Part shown: positions 1 through 7,039 of the stretch, in pieces
Layout: each line of letters begins with the position of its first letter
Numbering within the stretch: position 1 is the first letter of the stretch
Source: Lachnospiraceae bacterium
GTDB taxonomy: Bacteria; Bacillota; Clostridia; Lachnospirales; Lachnospiraceae
Assembly: GCA_029006155.1 (NCBI GenBank)
Contig: JAQXGF010000030.1
Span: 1 to 48,850, forward strand
Reading direction: 5' to 3'
Length of the DNA: 48,850 nucleotides
Notes under the pieces: model-generated
Told to the model about the DNA's origin: nothing
What the model saw: only the letters and a program-made list of their open reading frames with translations
Databases searched by the model: none
Program-made: the position numbers and the translations under genes

Positions 1-1050
1 CTCCCGGTACCGGTCGTAAATGCCGGAATGGTCTGCCCGATTCACGCAGGCACCGGCTACACGTATTTTTCTGAGGACAGTGAGGAATTTCAGGCTTATG
101 TGCAGGATGCTTTAGATCTCGTGGAATTTTGCCGCGGAGGCGCGGACACGAAATGGGGCGCCGTCCGCATTGCAATGGGACACGAAGCGCCGTTTGACCT
201 CCACTATATCGGGATCGGAAATGAGCAGTGGCAGGACGAATATTACAGCCACTATGAGCGTTTCAAGGAGGCATTCGCCAAAGCTGCCGAAGAAAATCCG
301 GAACTCTATGGAGACATCGAGCTGATCGTGGCAAACGGCCCTGCTTCCACGGACCGCTTCGCATGGGAGCAGATCGCGAAAAACGGTGCCGACTATGCCG
401 GTGCGGTCGACGAGCACTACTACGAGCAGCCGGAGTGGTTTCTGGCAAATACGGATCGCTATGATTCCTATGACCGTGACAGCGTCCCGGTATTTTTAGG
501 CGAATATGCCGCCAAATCCAATACGATGCAGGCTGCGCTTGCTGAGGCTGCCTACATGACCGGTCTGGAGCGCAACGGCGACATCGTGAAGATGGCCTGC
601 TATGCACCGCTGTTCGGCAACGACGGTGCCAACCAGTGGGAGCCGGATATGATCTTCCTCTCCAAAAACGGGCTGTATGGAACGGTAAATTACTATGCGC
701 AGAAACTGTTCATGAACCATCCGGGTACGACGTTGCTCGCAAGCGAATGCTCCGATGCTGACGGCATCTATCAGGTCGCTTCCATCGACGACGAAGGAAA
801 CCGCATTCTCAAGCTGGTGAATACCTCCGCCGATGACTGCTCCCTTACCGTCACGATGGAGCATGCCGACGCCTGCGCTTCGGAAGCTACGGTAAGTGTC
901 TTAAAAGCCGATTCGCCAGATGACAAAAACAGCTTCTCTGATCCGGAGCAGATCGTCCCGGAAGAGAGCAGCCTTACCGTCGGAGCCGAATTTTCTTATG
1001 AACTGCCGGCTTATTCCATTCACGTGATTGTCATCCCAGCGGCTCAGTAA
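1..1050 (+). CDS. alpha-L-arabinofuranosidase, GH51 family (5' truncated by window edge)
   Basis: The frame is open to the left edge, so this is the C-terminal part of a longer enzyme; the first in-frame ATG at 28 is internal. GH51 enzymes release terminal arabinofuranose from arabinan or arabinoxylan, normally in the cytoplasm. Visible hallmarks are the GNEQW motif, whose Glu codon at 223-225 matches the family acid/base, and the FLGEYAA motif, whose Glu at 502-504 matches the nucleophile. The stretch reading TKWG..R..MGHE before GNE is typical of the family. The last ~110 residues form the usual C-terminal beta domain. The gene ends 17 bases before a strong intrinsic terminator, so it is the last gene of its transcript. 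It is the only plus-strand gene in the first 6 kb and is not linked functionally to what follows. Confidence 0.88.
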   Translation, partial: LPVPVVNAGMVCPIHAGTGYTYFSEDSEEFQAYVQDALDLVEFCRGGADTKWGAVRIAMGHEAPFDLHYIGIGNEQWQDEYYSHYERFKEAFAKAAEENPELYGDIELIVANGPASTDRFAWEQIAKNGADYAGAVDEHYYEQPEWFLANTDRYDSYDRDSVPVFLGEYAAKSNTMQAALAEAAYMTGLERNGDIVKMACYAPLFGNDGANQWEPDMIFLSKNGLYGTVNYYAQKLFMNHPGTTLLASECSDADGIYQVASIDDEGNRILKLVNTSADDCSLTVTMEHADACASEATVSVLKADSPDDKNSFSDPEQIVPEESSLTVGAEFSYELPAYSIHVIVIPAAQ

Positions 1051-1067
1051 CCTGTGCCGATCAGACA

Positions 1068-1130
1068 AATTCCCCCTGCCGCCCTTATGAATTTCTCACA
1101 GGTACCGCAGGGGGAATTCTTTATCGTTTT
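1068..1130 (+). terminator. intrinsic terminator of the arabinofuranosidase gene
   Basis: A perfect 12-bp inverted repeat (AATTCCCCCTGC at 1068-1079 and its complement at 1107-1118) is followed by a T-rich tract at 1119-1131. Confidence 0.9.
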
Positions 1131-1153
1131 TCTAATCTGTTTTAAAATGATGC

Positions 1154-1549
1154 CTAGAGCTCTTTCTTATTATCTGCGCCAGGTGTTGTAACAATTACTT
1201 TTACAGGCGTAATCACAAGTGCTCCTTTTGCAGTCGCTGCTCCGTTGAACATTTTCTCAACCATTGCCTTGAATGTATCTACCACGGCTCCTTCTGTCAG
1301 GTATTTGGCTGTTCCCTTGATCTGATATCCTTCCAGGCTCTGTGCGTCGTATGCAGAGATGGCGATCTTTCCGCCATTGGCTTTGAGATTGTTCAATGTT
1401 GTCTCAAGGAAAACGTCTCCTACGATCAGTTTTCCATCTTCGGTGACATCTTTAAATGCAACCGGAACCACATTCGGCTCTCCATCTGCACAGGTGGCAA
1501 GATCCCACATACCATTTTTTAATACTTTGATTACAGATTCGTTTAACAT
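1154..1549 (-). CDS. FMN-binding, pyridoxamine 5'-phosphate oxidase-like protein
   Basis: A 131-residue single-domain protein of the split-barrel FMN-binding type (PNPOx-like). The N-terminal half reads through the core strands (ATCADGEPNVVPVAF, then KLIVGD.FLETTLNNLK) seen in small clostridial flavin proteins. Specific substrate unknown; family members bind FMN as dimers and are often annotated as flavin reductase-like. The frame also has a GTG at 1552, but the GGAGGT at 1557-1562 lies 7 bases from the ATG at 1549, so the ATG is preferred. It is third in a minus-strand series after a nitroreductase and an HxlR regulator, both linked to flavin or electrophile stress, which suggests a shared redox role. 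A 200-base gap containing a hairpin repeat separates it from hxlR, so it may have its own promoter. Confidence 0.75.
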   Translation of the reverse strand: MLNESVIKVLKNGMWDLATCADGEPNVVPVAFKDVTEDGKLIVGDVFLETTLNNLKANGGKIAISAYDAQSLEGYQIKGTAKYLTEGAVVDTFKAMVEKMFNGAATAKGALVITPVKVIVTTPGADNKKEL

Positions 1550-1596
1550 CACATCTACCTCCGTCTTGCTTTGTCTGATAATTTATTTGGTGCAGT

Positions 1597-1675
1597 AAAG
1601 CGGACATTCGCAATCCATCCCTGCAGCTTTGCTGCGGGGACCTGCTGACATGGCCTAGCTTCACTACCTGCGTTC
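1597..1675 (+). repeat. intergenic hairpin repeat, copy A
   Basis: The sequence GCGGACATTCGCAATCC is followed by a hairpin with 9-bp arms and one wobble pair (1619-1627 and 1631-1639). The opening matches other intergenic sites in this window (20603, 40210, and 3198 on the minus strand). The hairpin recurs inverted at 6774-6794 with 19 of 21 bases identical. It lies between hxlR and the FMN-binding gene. No gene is seen in 1550-1754. Confidence 0.6.
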
Positions 1676-1754
1676 ATGTTATCGAATCTGCTTTTGTTTT
1701 GGAAGATATCAGCAAATTTATAAGCCACTTTTAAATTTCATAGTATTTCTCTCA

Positions 1755-2138
1755 TCATCCATGATGATCGCATTTCTGGCACTGGGTCATCTCCTTTTCA
1801 CTGTCTTCTTTATAGAAAATCCCGGACCACTGACAGATATTCTGCAAAATAGGAACCACGGACTTCCCCTTTTCCGTCAGGGAATACTCTACTCGGGGTG
1901 GGATCTCATCATAGGAGGTTCTCTCAATTATGTTATCTTCCATCAGATCCTTCAGGGTCGCTGCCAGTACCGCATCCGTAATGTTGCACATCTCTTTCCG
2001 AAGCTCACTGTAGCGCAGTCTTTCTTTCGAGGCCAGCACACAGATAATGCGGGATTTCCATTTTCCCCCAAAGATTGCCAGTCCGTATTCCAGCGGACAC
2101 CGTATGTCCTCTTCCAGTTTCTTCTTATATTTTGCCAT
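1755..2138 (-). CDS. HxlR family transcriptional regulator
   Basis: 127 residues with the typical HxlR layout: an N-terminal Cys and tract CPLEYGLAIFGGKWKSRII, a winged helix (RYSELRKEMCNITDAVLAATLKDL), then a wing ending in VEYSLTEKGKSVVPIL. HxlR proteins are dimeric MarR-like repressors or activators, often with a redox-sensitive N-terminal Cys, controlling neighbouring oxidoreductase or aldehyde-detoxification genes. Here the Cys falls in the first 20 residues. The C-terminus ends in CQKCDHHG, a Cys/His cluster that could bind metal (inference). It lies downstream of a nitroreductase gene on the same strand with its own -10 inside an inverted repeat, which suggests autoregulation. Confidence 0.88.
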   Translation of the reverse strand: MAKYKKKLEEDIRCPLEYGLAIFGGKWKSRIICVLASKERLRYSELRKEMCNITDAVLAATLKDLMEDNIIERTSYDEIPPRVEYSLTEKGKSVVPILQNICQWSGIFYKEDSEKEMTQCQKCDHHG

Positions 2139-2143
2139 ACAAA

Positions 2144-2186
2144 ATCACCTTCAAGCTTTTTTGTTTTATTATAGCCTGAAGGTGAT
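2144..2186 (-). promoter_or_regulatory. inverted repeat spanning hxlR -10 region and SD
   Basis: ATCACCTTCA (2144-2153) and TGAAGGTGAT (2177-2186) form a perfect 10-bp inverted repeat. Read on the minus strand, a consensus -10 TATAAT (2168-2173) lies between the arms, with a weak -35 (TTTAAA) 17 bases upstream. The arm nearest the gene contains the AAGGTG likely used as ribosome binding site. It could be an operator for HxlR or an RNA hairpin hiding the SD. Confidence 0.5.
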
Positions 2187-2216
2187 CTTTTTTAAAGTAA
2201 CTATGAAATTGATGAG

Positions 2217-2729
2217 TTACAGATACGATACGGTTTCTGCCAAATCCTTTCTGCTGCTATGATTCGGAAGTGCTTTCGTTCCTTCTGCCGCAATTCCAAG
2301 ATCCAGCAGCATCAGAATTTCCTCGTCTTCCGGAAGGTGAAGCGCCTGTGCCAGTTCCTCCGGATCAAAAAAGTTAATCCAGCAACTGTCCACGCCTTCA
2401 TTATAGGCCGCCAGCATCATGTGCGTTGCTACAATACTGGCATCCTCGATTCCGGAATCTCTTTTCCCGCCCGGATAGGTAAACACGTTGTTCTTATTAT
2501 AAGCCACCACGAAAACCATCGGTGCATGATAACGGCAAGGGGTTGCCTTGTCAATGGCCGCTAAGCCTTTTTCGGACTGTACTACATAAATATGCTGTTC
2601 CTGAAGATTTTTCGCGGTCGGAGCGAGGCGCCCTGCCTCCAAAATCCGATCCAGCTTCTCTTTTTCTACCTCTTTGTCGCTGAAGTTTTTACAGGAATAC
2701 CTGTTCTTGATTACTTCTGAAAATTCCAT
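2217..2729 (-). CDS. nitroreductase family protein
   Basis: 170 residues of the compact FMN-dependent nitroreductase type. The N-terminal motif KNRYSCKNFSDKEV carries the Arg/Ser pair that contacts FMN phosphate. The middle has LEAGRLAPTAKNLQ, and the later motif reads DSCWINFFDPEELAQALHLPEDEEI. Members use NAD(P)H to reduce nitro compounds, quinones or flavins in the cytoplasm; the substrate cannot be told from sequence. The ATG at 2729 is preceded by AAAGGA. HxlR follows 78 bases downstream on the same strand, an arrangement often seen for HxlR-controlled nitroreductases. Confidence 0.88.
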   Translation of the reverse strand: MEFSEVIKNRYSCKNFSDKEVEKEKLDRILEAGRLAPTAKNLQEQHIYVVQSEKGLAAIDKATPCRYHAPMVFVVAYNKNNVFTYPGGKRDSGIEDASIVATHMMLAAYNEGVDSCWINFFDPEELAQALHLPEDEEILMLLDLGIAAEGTKALPNHSSRKDLAETVSYL

Positions 2730-3146
2730 TTTGAGCCATCCTTTCTACATTCATTTTTATGATGTTGGGGTTACTACAATTCTTTCTGCTGTATGATGCG
2801 TTTGCTGAAGCCATTACAAAGGAAAATGACGCTGTACGCCAAAAGCATTATACAACGAAAAGCTTCTGATTGGTAGCGTTTATCCCTGTTTTTCTGGTTA
2901 TAAATTTCCGCTTTTTGTGTATAGTTTCCGGGAATCCGGCTATACTAGGAGTAATCTCACAGGAAAAGAAAAAGCAACACGGACGTGACATTTTCTTATG
3001 AGATTGCGTATGTTCTTATCATTGGATCCCCTCCGATGATAAATACAAAAGATAAAAATATATACTTATCCTCCCCTTTGTAAGAGGCTGCCGCTTTCTC
3101 ACCCATTTGGATGATTTTGCGACAGCCTCTTTTCTTTTACTGGCTT
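2730..3146. other. intergenic region with several hairpins and no clear gene
   Basis: No convincing protein gene. A minus-strand TATAAT at 2847-2852 may serve the nitroreductase. On the plus strand there is GTATAG with its complement CTATAC around 2930-2950 and TATACT nearby. AATCTCA and TGAGATT pair across about 50 bases (2954-3005). ATCATTGGA pairs with TCCGATGAT (3018-3040). On the minus strand an SD-like GGAGGGG precedes an 8-codon ORF in the same stretch. The order of paired elements before a plus-strand terminator at 3083-3137 could mean a small RNA, but nothing here is a known family to me. Confidence 0.3.
3083..3137 (+). terminator. terminator-like hairpin, plus strand
   Basis: AGAGGCTGCCGC (3083-3094) pairs with GCGACAGCCTCT (3119-3130) with one wobble, and TTTTCTTTT follows on the plus strand. 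There is no T-run on the minus strand, so it does not fit as an hcp terminator. Confidence 0.55.
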
Positions 3147-3198
3147 TATCAGGAGGAGTGTAAACTCCTGCTGATAAGCTGCGAATATCCACTTTTAT
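3147..3198 (-). repeat. intergenic hairpin repeat, copy B
   Basis: Read on the minus strand, GTGGATATTCGCAGCTTATCAG is followed by paired AGGAG and CTCCT arms. The same two modules (GGATATTCGCA, and TTATCAGGAGTG with its complement) occur at 40209-40292. It overlaps the end of hcp by a few bases and may act as its 3' structure. Confidence 0.55.
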
Positions 3199-4790
3199 TT
3201 TCCCAGCAAATCTTCCAGATCCTGCTCCGGTGTCGTGATCGGCGCGATGCCGTACTGTTCTACCAGATAGTTCAGCACATTCTGGGAGAGGAAGGCCGGA
3301 AGGGACGGGCCAAGCCGGATATTTTTGATGCCGAGGTGGAGCAGCGTCAGAAGGATGCTGACCGCCTTCTGCTCATACCACGAAAGCACCATCGAGAGCG
3401 GGAGTTCATTTACCTCGCATCCAAATGCTTCCGCGAGCGCGACGGCTACCCGGATCGCACTGAACGCATCGTTGCACTGTCCCATATCCATGAGCCGTGG
3501 CAGTCCATTGATCGTGCCAAGATCCAGATCGTTAAACCGGTATTTTCCGCAGGCGAGCGTCAGGATCACCGTGTCATGTGGCGTCTGCTTTACAAAATCC
3601 GTGTAGTAGTTCCGTCCGGTTCTTGCACCGTCACAGCCACCTACGAGGAAGAAATGGCGAATCGCACCGCTCTTTACCGCATCGACCACCTGATCGGCCA
3701 CCGAGAGCACCGTGCCGTGCGCGAATCCGGTCGTCACCTCATGGCCGCCGTTGATACCGCAAAACTCCTGATCCTCTTTGTATCCGCCAAGCTCCAATGC
3801 TTTTTCGATGACCGGTGTGAAATCTTTTTTCTCATCGATGTGTACCATCTCCGGATATGCCACGACTGCCGTCGTAAAGACACGATCCTCGTAGCTCTTC
3901 TTCACCGGCATCAGACAGTTGGTCGTAAACAGCACCGGCGCCGGAATACCGGCAAATTCCTTCTGCTGATTCTGCCATGCCGTCCCGAAGTTTCCTTTCA
4001 GGTGCGGATATTTTTTCAGCTCCGGATATGCATGCGCCGGGAGCATCTCTCCATGCGTATAGATCGAAATGCCTTTTCCCTCTGTCTGCTCCAGCAGCAG
4101 CTTCAGATCATGCAGATCATGTCCGGAAATGACGATGAATGGTCCCTTTTCTACGGTCAGCGGCACCTTGGTCGGAACCGGCGTGCCAAACTGCTCCGTA
4201 TTCGCCTTGTCGAGCAGTTCCATGCAGGTCAGATTTACTTTTCCCGTCTCGAGTACGACCGGAAGCAGGTCTTCCATCTCAAAATCCTCTCCGAGGATCG
4301 CCAGCGCCCGACAGAGGAACTCGCTGACCTCCTCACTCTGATAACCCATCACCATCGCATGGTAGGCATAGGCCGCCACGCCGCGGATACCAAAGAGCAG
4401 CAGCGACTTTAAGGAACGGATATCCTCATCCGCCTCCCAGATCCGCGCCATATCATAGTCATCTGTATTTCCGCAGCGTGCCGCACAGGTCGCACAGCCC
4501 GGCGATACGGCGAGCTTTTCCTGATGCACCTTTTCCGTCAGCTTCCGGATCGAATCCGGGTCAAAATTGACATTTGTAAGCGTCGTGAACAGTCCTTCGA
4601 TGATCAGCCGGTCCACATGCTCCGTCTTTTTATTGCTGATACACGTCCGTGCCAGCCCGATCAGCGCGCCGGTCAGCTCATCCTGCAAATGCGCCACATC
4701 TGCCGTCTTCCCGCAGACACCCGCATTCCCGGTGCATCCACTGCAGCCCGCCGTCTGTTCACACTGAAAGCAAAACATTTTATTTTCCAT
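3195..4790 (-). CDS. hcp: hybrid cluster protein (hydroxylamine reductase)
   Basis: 531 residues, normal for Hcp. The N-terminus MENKMFCFQCEQT followed by GC..C and GVCGKT supplies the Cys set for the proximal iron-sulfur cluster. Later motifs such as GINGGHEVTTGFAHGTV, FFLVGGCDGARTGRNYYTDF and LACGKYRFNDLDLGTINGLPRLMDMGQCNDA carry the hybrid-cluster ligands. Hcp reduces nitric oxide or hydroxylamine in anaerobes under nitrosative stress. The open frame extends to 4826, but GGAGGA lies 9 bases before the ATG at 4790 and the family N-terminus begins there. It follows a ferredoxin-like gene on the same strand, and a divergent Crp/Fnr gene lies beyond: the classic hcp-hcpR arrangement. Confidence 0.95.
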   Translation of the reverse strand: MENKMFCFQCEQTAGCSGCTGNAGVCGKTADVAHLQDELTGALIGLARTCISNKKTEHVDRLIIEGLFTTLTNVNFDPDSIRKLTEKVHQEKLAVSPGCATCAARCGNTDDYDMARIWEADEDIRSLKSLLLFGIRGVAAYAYHAMVMGYQSEEVSEFLCRALAILGEDFEMEDLLPVVLETGKVNLTCMELLDKANTEQFGTPVPTKVPLTVEKGPFIVISGHDLHDLKLLLEQTEGKGISIYTHGEMLPAHAYPELKKYPHLKGNFGTAWQNQQKEFAGIPAPVLFTTNCLMPVKKSYEDRVFTTAVVAYPEMVHIDEKKDFTPVIEKALELGGYKEDQEFCGINGGHEVTTGFAHGTVLSVADQVVDAVKSGAIRHFFLVGGCDGARTGRNYYTDFVKQTPHDTVILTLACGKYRFNDLDLGTINGLPRLMDMGQCNDAFSAIRVAVALAEAFGCEVNELPLSMVLSWYEQKAVSILLTLLHLGIKNIRLGPSLPAFLSQNVLNYLVEQYGIAPITTPEQDLEDLLGK

Positions 4791-4971
4791 TGATTCTATT
4801 CCTCCGCAACTCTGGTATTTGTTCATTTACAGGTTTCTTTCGTGCTGAATCCTTCACCTGAATTTTATTTTCTGTGAGATTGACCCAGCTGGTTTTCTCT
4901 ACTTTCACATAACCACTATCGTAAGTGCGTTCGTTTCCCTTATAGCCATTGTAGAATTTTTCAAACAGGCT
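4780..4971 (-). pseudogene. open in-frame tail between ferredoxin gene and hcp, possible gene remnant
   Basis: Directly after the TAG of the ferredoxin-like gene the same frame stays open for 63 codons (beginning SLFEKFYNGYKGNERTYDSG and ending NRINGK) and stops inside the start of hcp. Composition is protein-like (many K, E, N, Y). There is no start codon with an SD within it, so it is unlikely to be translated alone. I do not recognise the family. It could be the 3' end of a lost gene or chance. Confidence 0.25.
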
Positions 4972-5775
4972 CTAGTCCTCCAAAATCTTCCCATCGGTCG
5001 AGATCGTCACGACCTGCCACGGAATCATCTTCCCGCTCACTTTTAATGCTTCGACGGTCGCACGCTCAAGTCCGCCACAGCACGGCACTTCCATCCGGAC
5101 GATCGTCACATTTTTGATGTCGTTGTCCCGGATGATCTCCGTCAGTTTCTCACTGTAGTCCACATCATCGAGCTTTGGACAGCCGATCAGGGTGATCCGT
5201 CCTTTGATGAAATCCTCGTGGAATGACGCATATGCATACGCCGTGCAGTCCGCTGCGATCAGAAGACGGGCGCCGTCAAAGTATGGTGCGTGCACCGGGA
5301 CGAGCTTGATCTGCACCGGCCACTGCTGCAGGCGGGATGTCCCCTCTTCTCTGTGCAGCGATGTCTCCGTATGCGTTTCATGCGCCAACGTACGCGCCAT
5401 ACTCCCCGGACAGCCACCATGCGCCGGTCTCTTTTCCAGCCCGGCCTTCTGCAGCAGACGCTTCGCCATGCTTCCCGGACAACCGTGCTGCGCCTGCTCC
5501 CCGGCTGCCACTGCGTGTTCATCGATTGTCTCTATTTTCTGCTCCATCGCTCGTTTCACTGCCTCCTCGTCAAAGGCCGCCGCCTCCCGCTCCACAAAAG
5601 AGATCGCATCGGTCGGGCAGACCGGCAGACAGTTGCCGAGTCCGTCACAGTAGTCCTCCCGCAGCAGCGTCGCTTTTCCATCCACGATGCCGATTGCTCC
5701 TTCCTGACAGGCGGACGCACACAGCCCGCAGCCGTTACATTTTTCTGTATCGATATGAATGATTTTTCGTATCAT
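4972..5775 (-). CDS. 4Fe-4S ferredoxin-domain protein of the hcp operon
   Basis: 267 residues. The N-terminus is a two-cluster ferredoxin: C13, C16, C19 and C23 form a full 4Fe-4S motif. The second motif (C43, C49, C53) has Leu46 where the second Cys would be. Two copies of a GCPGSMA motif follow near residues 100 and 120. The C-terminal ~110 residues (RLLIAADCTAYAY, then LIGCPKLDD and EVPCCGGLE) resemble the domain common in clostridial proteins encoded next to hcp. It is a likely electron donor to Hcp (inference from linkage). It is the first gene on the minus strand from the divergent regulatory region and is followed by hcp after 181 bases. The ATG at 5775 has GGAGGA upstream. Confidence 0.85.
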   Translation of the reverse strand: MIRKIIHIDTEKCNGCGLCASACQEGAIGIVDGKATLLREDYCDGLGNCLPVCPTDAISFVEREAAAFDEEAVKRAMEQKIETIDEHAVAAGEQAQHGCPGSMAKRLLQKAGLEKRPAHGGCPGSMARTLAHETHTETSLHREEGTSRLQQWPVQIKLVPVHAPYFDGARLLIAADCTAYAYASFHEDFIKGRITLIGCPKLDDVDYSEKLTEIIRDNDIKNVTIVRMEVPCCGGLERATVEALKVSGKMIPWQVVTISTDGKILED

Positions 5776-5854
5776 AATAAAATCCTCCTTCTTGTTTTGT
5801 TCTCAGTCCTCAAATCAAACGAACATTCGCAATCTGTTCAATAAAGCAACAGCC

Positions 5855-5883
5855 TTGACTTTACAGATGCGGTAGAATATAAC
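5855..5883 (+). promoter_or_regulatory. promoter for the Crp/Fnr regulator gene
   Basis: -35 TTGACT (5855-5860), 17-base spacer, -10 TATAAC (5878-5883). It directs transcription to the gene at 6016 with a leader of about 125 bases. Confidence 0.65.
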
Positions 5884-5955
5884 TAACTTATCATAAACAG
5901 CAAGACCGAGTCTGTATCGCCGTCTCTGTATTACCATCAGCTACATCCTGCACCC

Positions 5956-5961
5956 GTTATA
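5956..5961 (-). promoter_or_regulatory. candidate -10 of the hcp operon
   Basis: TATAAC on the minus strand has no good -35. A start near 5949 would place the centre of the palindrome at 5984-5997 at about -41.5, the position of a class II Crp/Fnr-type activator. Confidence 0.45.
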
Positions 5962-5983
5962 CCACGCCATTAAAAATAAGTAT

Positions 5984-5997
5984 GTTGTTCTGACAAC
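5984..5997. promoter_or_regulatory. palindromic Crp/Fnr-type operator
   Basis: GTTGT-TCTG-ACAAC is a perfect 5-4-5 palindrome, the geometry of Crp/Fnr sites. It abuts the AAGGAG ribosome site of the regulator gene and faces the hcp operon. It may activate hcp and block the regulator's own transcript. Confidence 0.6.
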
Positions 5998-6015
5998 AAA
6001 AAGGAGATTTTTATT

Positions 6016-6678
6016 TTGAATCTATCACTTTTGACCGGCTCGCCCCTGTTCGCAGGCTGCAGCGAAGCGGAAATCAAAGAAATGCTTACCTGCTTAAACG
6101 CACAAAAAAAGACCTATCCAAAGGATACGGTCATTCTGCATGCCGGGGATACGGTTCGATGCATCGGACTGGTCTGTTCCGGCAGTGTCCATATTGAAAA
6201 TGATGATCTGTGGGGCAATAAAAGCATTCTCGACTGCATTCTGCCCGGCCAGATCTTTGCAGAGACCTACGCCTGTGCAGGCGCTCCGCTAATGGTCAGC
6301 GCCATCACCGCCACCCCCTGCGAAGTCCTGTTTCTGAATGTCGGACGTATGCTGCATACCTGCCCGAACACCTGCGGCTGTCATGCACGGCTCATCGAGA
6401 ACCTCCTTGCGATCTCTGCCCGGAAAAATCTGACGCTCTCCCGCCGGATGTTCCACACTTCCGCGAAATCGATCCGCGGCCGGCTCATCTCCTACCTCTC
6501 CTGGCAGGCGCAGCAGCACGGTTCCTGCGAATTCGACATCCCATTCAACCGCCAGCAGCTCGCTGATTACCTGGGCGTCGACCGCAGTGCACTCTCCGCG
6601 GAGATCGGAAAGATGCAGCGCATGGGGTTGCTTGTCGCTTCCCGGAGTCATTTTCGCCTGCTGCAGCCCCTGATTTGA
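6016..6678 (+). CDS. Crp/Fnr family regulator, probably controls hcp
   Basis: 220 residues. The N-terminal ~120 residues form a cyclic-nucleotide-binding-like beta barrel (VILHAGDTVRCIGLVCSGSVHIE, then LPGQIFAE). A dimer helix follows, then a C-terminal winged helix (FNRQQLADYLGVDRSALSAEIGKMQRMGLL). The start is TTG at 6016, 9 bases after AAGGAG at 6001-6006. A CPNTCGC cluster near residue 115 could hold a cofactor or sense redox or NO (inference). It is divergent from ferredoxin-hcp, so it fits the HcpR group of nitrosative-stress regulators, but the effector cannot be proved from sequence. Confidence 0.85.
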   Translation: MNLSLLTGSPLFAGCSEAEIKEMLTCLNAQKKTYPKDTVILHAGDTVRCIGLVCSGSVHIENDDLWGNKSILDCILPGQIFAETYACAGAPLMVSAITATPCEVLFLNVGRMLHTCPNTCGCHARLIENLLAISARKNLTLSRRMFHTSAKSIRGRLISYLSWQAQQHGSCEFDIPFNRQQLADYLGVDRSALSAEIGKMQRMGLLVASRSHFRLLQPLI

Positions 6679-6773
6679 CATACCATACGATTCTGCTGTC
6701 AACTCGAACGGACACCCACACCTGTATGCTCTCACATTTACGCCACACCACGGCAACAGGGCCGCAACAATAG

Positions 6774-6794
6774 CCCCGCAGCCTAGCTGCAGGG
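6774..6794. repeat. short hairpin shared with copy A
   Basis: CCCCGCAGC and GCTGCAGGG arms with a 3-base loop. Its reverse complement matches 1619-1639 at 19 of 21 bases. There is no T-run on either side. It lies in the 121-base gap between two convergent genes. Confidence 0.5.
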
Positions 6795-6799
6795 ATACA

Positions 6800-6985
6800 C
6801 TACATCTGTTTGCGCACCACAAGGTACTCATCTCCATTGCGGTAATACGGACAGCTGTAGTGATCGTCCGACATCAGCCGGACATACTCATCCTCGTCCA
6901 TATCAATGTCGCACACATAGCATTCATAGTCTTCATCATACGTAAAATAGGTACAGGTCTCACAGTTTCCCTGTTTCTTTTTCAT
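6800..6985 (-). CDS. DUF6472 family small Cys-rich protein
   Basis: 61 residues, acidic, with four Cys in pairs (CETCTYFTYDEDYECYVC) and a fifth in YSCPYYRNGDEYLVVRKQM. The pattern, with acidic DEDE in the middle and a final DEYLVVRKQ, is the DUF6472 family common in Lachnospiraceae. Function unknown; the Cys pairs suggest zinc binding. It has its own short upstream gap with AAGGGA before the ATG. It lies downstream of the sugar-sensing cluster but past a hairpin, so it is probably unrelated. Confidence 0.8.
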   Translation of the reverse strand: MKKKQGNCETCTYFTYDEDYECYVCDIDMDEDEYVRLMSDDHYSCPYYRNGDEYLVVRKQM

Positions 6986-7011
6986 ATCGTTCCATCCCTT
7001 TTCTTTGTTCT

Positions 7012-7039
7012 GTCAGTCACGGCACGTGCCGCTACTGAC
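7012..7039 (-). terminator. hairpin across the end of the sugar-sensing cluster
   Basis: GTCAGT (7012-7017) pairs with ACTGAC (7034-7039), and inner CGGCAC pairs with GTGCCG. The stop codon of the last gene lies in one arm. There is no T-run, so it may be a 3' stability structure rather than a terminator. Confidence 0.4.

Noticed and set aside
3111-4412. 433-codon open frame on the plus strand
   Set aside because: It is the complement of hcp, a well-matched 531-residue gene. The plus-strand translation is Arg/His/Cys-rich, has no SD and no family likeness.
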